A stretch of 7,687 bases of DNA from Candidatus Competibacteraceae bacterium (lineage in GTDB: Bacteria; Pseudomonadota; Gammaproteobacteria; Competibacterales; Competibacteraceae). The stretch is from the NCBI GenBank assembly GCA_007120095.1, contig SKOM01000029.1, forward strand, positions 1-7,687, given 5' to 3'. Position numbers and translations under genes: made by a program. The stretch's first letter is position 1, and the number at the start of each line of letters is the position of its first letter. This document shows, piece after piece, positions 6,204 to 7,687 of this stretch. The notes beneath the pieces are model-generated. The model was not told the origin of the DNA and did no database searches. It saw nothing but the letters and a program-made list of their open reading frames with translations.

Positions 6204-7687
6204 TTAATCCTCCCCACGGGTGTCGAATTCGACTTTCCACACATCGGTGTCGTCGCGAGTGACCGCTTCAAGGCGCAGCGTCCCCACTTCGCTTAATGCC
6301 GCCCGCAACCGCACCGGTACGATCTCGCCCTGGGCATAGCCTTCAGCCGGGAGTTCGGCGCTGATCGACTCCAGTTCTTGCAGTTCATCGCCATGCCAGT
6401 GTTCAAGCGTGGTGCCGACCTGATCCTGATGGCGTACCGAAGAGCCGAAAAAGCGAAACCGCACCGGTTCGCCAACCACCAGACCGAACTCCTCGGGCAG
6501 CAGATCACCGGCGCTGCCTTCTTCCATCCCAAAGGGGGCGATGCACATGGCTTGCAGCGGCGGTTCCATTCCCGGTACGGCGGGCATGGCGCTTTCGATG
6601 CCGACGTAATACGATTTGGCGCTGCCGCCGTGGATTTGCACCCCTTTACCTTGGCGAACCCGACCGTAATACGCCGCCCCCCGCGCCACCGCAAGGTCTA
6701 AATCCGCCCCCTGCAATAGCCGGGCCGGAGGGGCGTCTTCTGCGGCCAGCCACCGGTTGAGAATGCTCAGCATGCGCTCGGCCAGCACCGGACTTTTGAA
6801 CACCCCGCCGTTAAACAGCACCGCCGTCGGATGGATAAACTGCGAGCCTTCCGGGGGGGCGATGCCCTTGAGCGCTACTCCGGCGTCCAGTTGGCGGGCG
6901 AGAAACGCGGCCAGATGGCGGGTAATGCCCGCATCTTGCGCATAGGGTAGCCCCAGTTTAGTCAAGGCTGCTCGGGTGCGGCTTTGCGGCCGTGCTGACG
7001 CCTCAATGGCGGGGAAAAAACCGTCCATCAGGGTCAGGGTCACCTGATCGCGGGTCAACTCGCTTTTCAGCGTCCCCCCGATCAGCTTGGAACTGCGGCT
7101 GGGTACTACCACTGGCACTCGGTCTAAATCGGCATCGGCCAGCAACTGTTCCTTAGCGGTGCGGCAACCGTGCATCAGGGCCTGGAGTTGCCAGTTGTCC
7201 AATGATTTGCCCTCGGCGGCCAGCGTGGTGCGCACCTGATGCGCCAGTGCCAAATCCATATTATCGCCGCCGAGCAAAATATGGTCCCCGACGGCAATCC
7301 GGTTCAATACCAGATTGTCATCGTGTTCAGTCACGGCAATCAGGGATAAATCCGTCGTTCCCCCGCCGACATCAATCACTAAAATAATATCGCCGATCTG
7401 CACCTGTTTGCGCCAACTGCCGCGAGTACCCTCGATCCAACTGTACAACGCGGCCTGGGGTTCTTCCAGCAGGGTGATCTGTTCCAGCCCGACGGAGTTC
7501 GCCGCTTCAGCGGTGAGTTCACGCGCCGCCGGGTCGAACGAGGCCGGTACCGTGAGTACTACCTCTTGTTCGGCCAGGGGATGCTGGGGATGGGCGTGAT
7601 CCCAGGCCGCTCGCAGATAGTCGATGTACAGGGTGCTGGCTTGCAGCGGTGACAGAGGTTTGAGTTCTTCCGGGGCTTGCAAAGGCA
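6204..7687 (-). CDS. Short Hsp70-family protein, 5' end outside the window
   Basis: The reading frame is open to the right edge, so about the last 494 codons are present and the true start is outside. The TTG at 7682 is not credible as a start, because an Hsp70 ATPase domain needs the upstream phosphate-1 region. The visible part begins near PLSPLQASTLYIDYLRAAW and contains TVPASFDPAARELT, the connecting motif LLEEPQAALYSW, phosphate-2 DVGGGTTD (bases 7373-7350), LLGGDNMDLALAH and the adenosine motif LFNGGVFKSP. A glycine-rich segment follows (KGVQIHGGSAKSYY), then a beta-rich region. The protein ends at VGTLRLEAV...WKVEFDTRGED, exactly where the downstream paralogue continues into its DUF3731-like extension. 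It has neither that extension nor a DnaK-type lid. The pair looks like a duplication whose members diverged in their C-termini. Its last codons supply the GGAGG for the next gene. It is probably a cytoplasmic, ATP-binding chaperone-like protein; it is too divergent to call dnaK, hscA or hscC. Confidence 0.9.
   Translation of the reverse strand, partial: PLQAPEELKPLSPLQASTLYIDYLRAAWDHAHPQHPLAEQEVVLTVPASFDPAARELTAEAANSVGLEQITLLEEPQAALYSWIEGTRGSWRKQVQIGDIILVIDVGGGTTDLSLIAVTEHDDNLVLNRIAVGDHILLGGDNMDLALAHQVRTTLAAEGKSLDNWQLQALMHGCRTAKEQLLADADLDRVPVVVPSRSSKLIGGTLKSELTRDQVTLTLMDGFFPAIEASARPQSRTRAALTKLGLPYAQDAGITRHLAAFLARQLDAGVALKGIAPPEGSQFIHPTAVLFNGGVFKSPVLAERMLSILNRWLAAEDAPPARLLQGADLDLAVARGAAYYGRVRQGKGVQIHGGSAKSYYVGIESAMPAVPGMEPPLQAMCIAPFGMEEGSAGDLLPEEFGLVVGEPVRFRFFGSSVRHQDQVGTTLEHWHGDELQELESISAELPAEGYAQGEIVPVRLRAALSEVGTLRLEAVTRDDTDVWKVEFDTRGED
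6209..6213 (-). promoter_or_regulatory. Ribosome binding site pointing at an ATC codon
   Basis: On the minus strand a perfect GGAGG sits inside the last codons of the upstream Hsp70 gene, 8 bases before ATC at 6200-6198. No ATG, GTG or TTG lies in frame between the upstream stop (6206-6204) and GTG 6140, which is 68 bases from this site. The spacing is ideal for starting at 6200, so ATC is either the true start or a changed ATG. Confidence 0.65.
7254..7271. repeat. 18-base direct repeat, copy 2 (inside short Hsp70 gene)
   Basis: Identical in sequence and orientation to 5391-5408, and in the same position within the Hsp70 fold (GGDNMD). Recombination between the copies would delete about 1.9 kb and join the two genes in frame. 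Confidence 0.7.

Noticed and set aside
6204..7682. Treating TTG 7682 as the start of the short Hsp70
   Set aside because: The frame stays open to the window edge and the family's N-terminal ATP-binding region is missing, so the gene is cut by the window.

Overview
The window reads as chromosomal DNA of a proteobacterium, most likely gammaproteobacterial. The signs are an outer-membrane MipA/OmpV-type protein, a MepS/Spr-like murein lipoprotein, a Lon protease behind what looks like a sigma-32 promoter, and AGGAGG-type ribosome binding sites. The species cannot be named from sequence alone. No rRNA, tRNA, CRISPR array, insertion sequence or phage gene is visible.

Layout, left to right. (1) Bases 1-852 hold a two-gene minus-strand cell-envelope operon: an NlpC/P60 lipoprotein endopeptidase, then, 8 bases after its stop, a MipA/OmpV family outer-membrane protein that runs off the left edge. 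(2) Bases 853-1050 are a divergent promoter region. A sigma-70-like promoter (perfect TTGACA) faces left toward the lipoprotein gene. A TTGAA-N15-CCCCAT heat-shock promoter, with a possible overlapping sigma-70 promoter, faces right. (3) Bases 1051-3468 hold a complete ATP-dependent Lon protease with an intact Walker A, Walker B and Ser-Lys dyad. (4) After a 14-base convergent gap, bases 3483-7687 hold two tandem minus-strand Hsp70-family genes. The upstream one (6204-7687, 5' end outside the window) is a short Hsp70-like protein that stops after the beta-rich region following its ATPase domain. The downstream one (3483-6200) has the same architecture plus a C-terminal extension of about 300 residues that I recognise as DUF3731-like. 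Neither carries a recognisable DnaK-type helical lid.

The right-hand three quarters of the window is therefore a proteostasis cluster: Lon for degradation and a little-studied Hsp70 pair for presumed chaperone activity. The left quarter concerns peptidoglycan and outer membrane. The most notable observation is at the junction of the two Hsp70 genes. They lie in the same frame, separated by one TAA and one GCC codon. The downstream protein's essential nucleotide-binding motif GIDLGTT begins before any ATG, GTG or TTG, while a perfect GGAGG sits 8 bases before an ATC codon. This implies a non-canonical start, stop-codon readthrough, or a sequence error.
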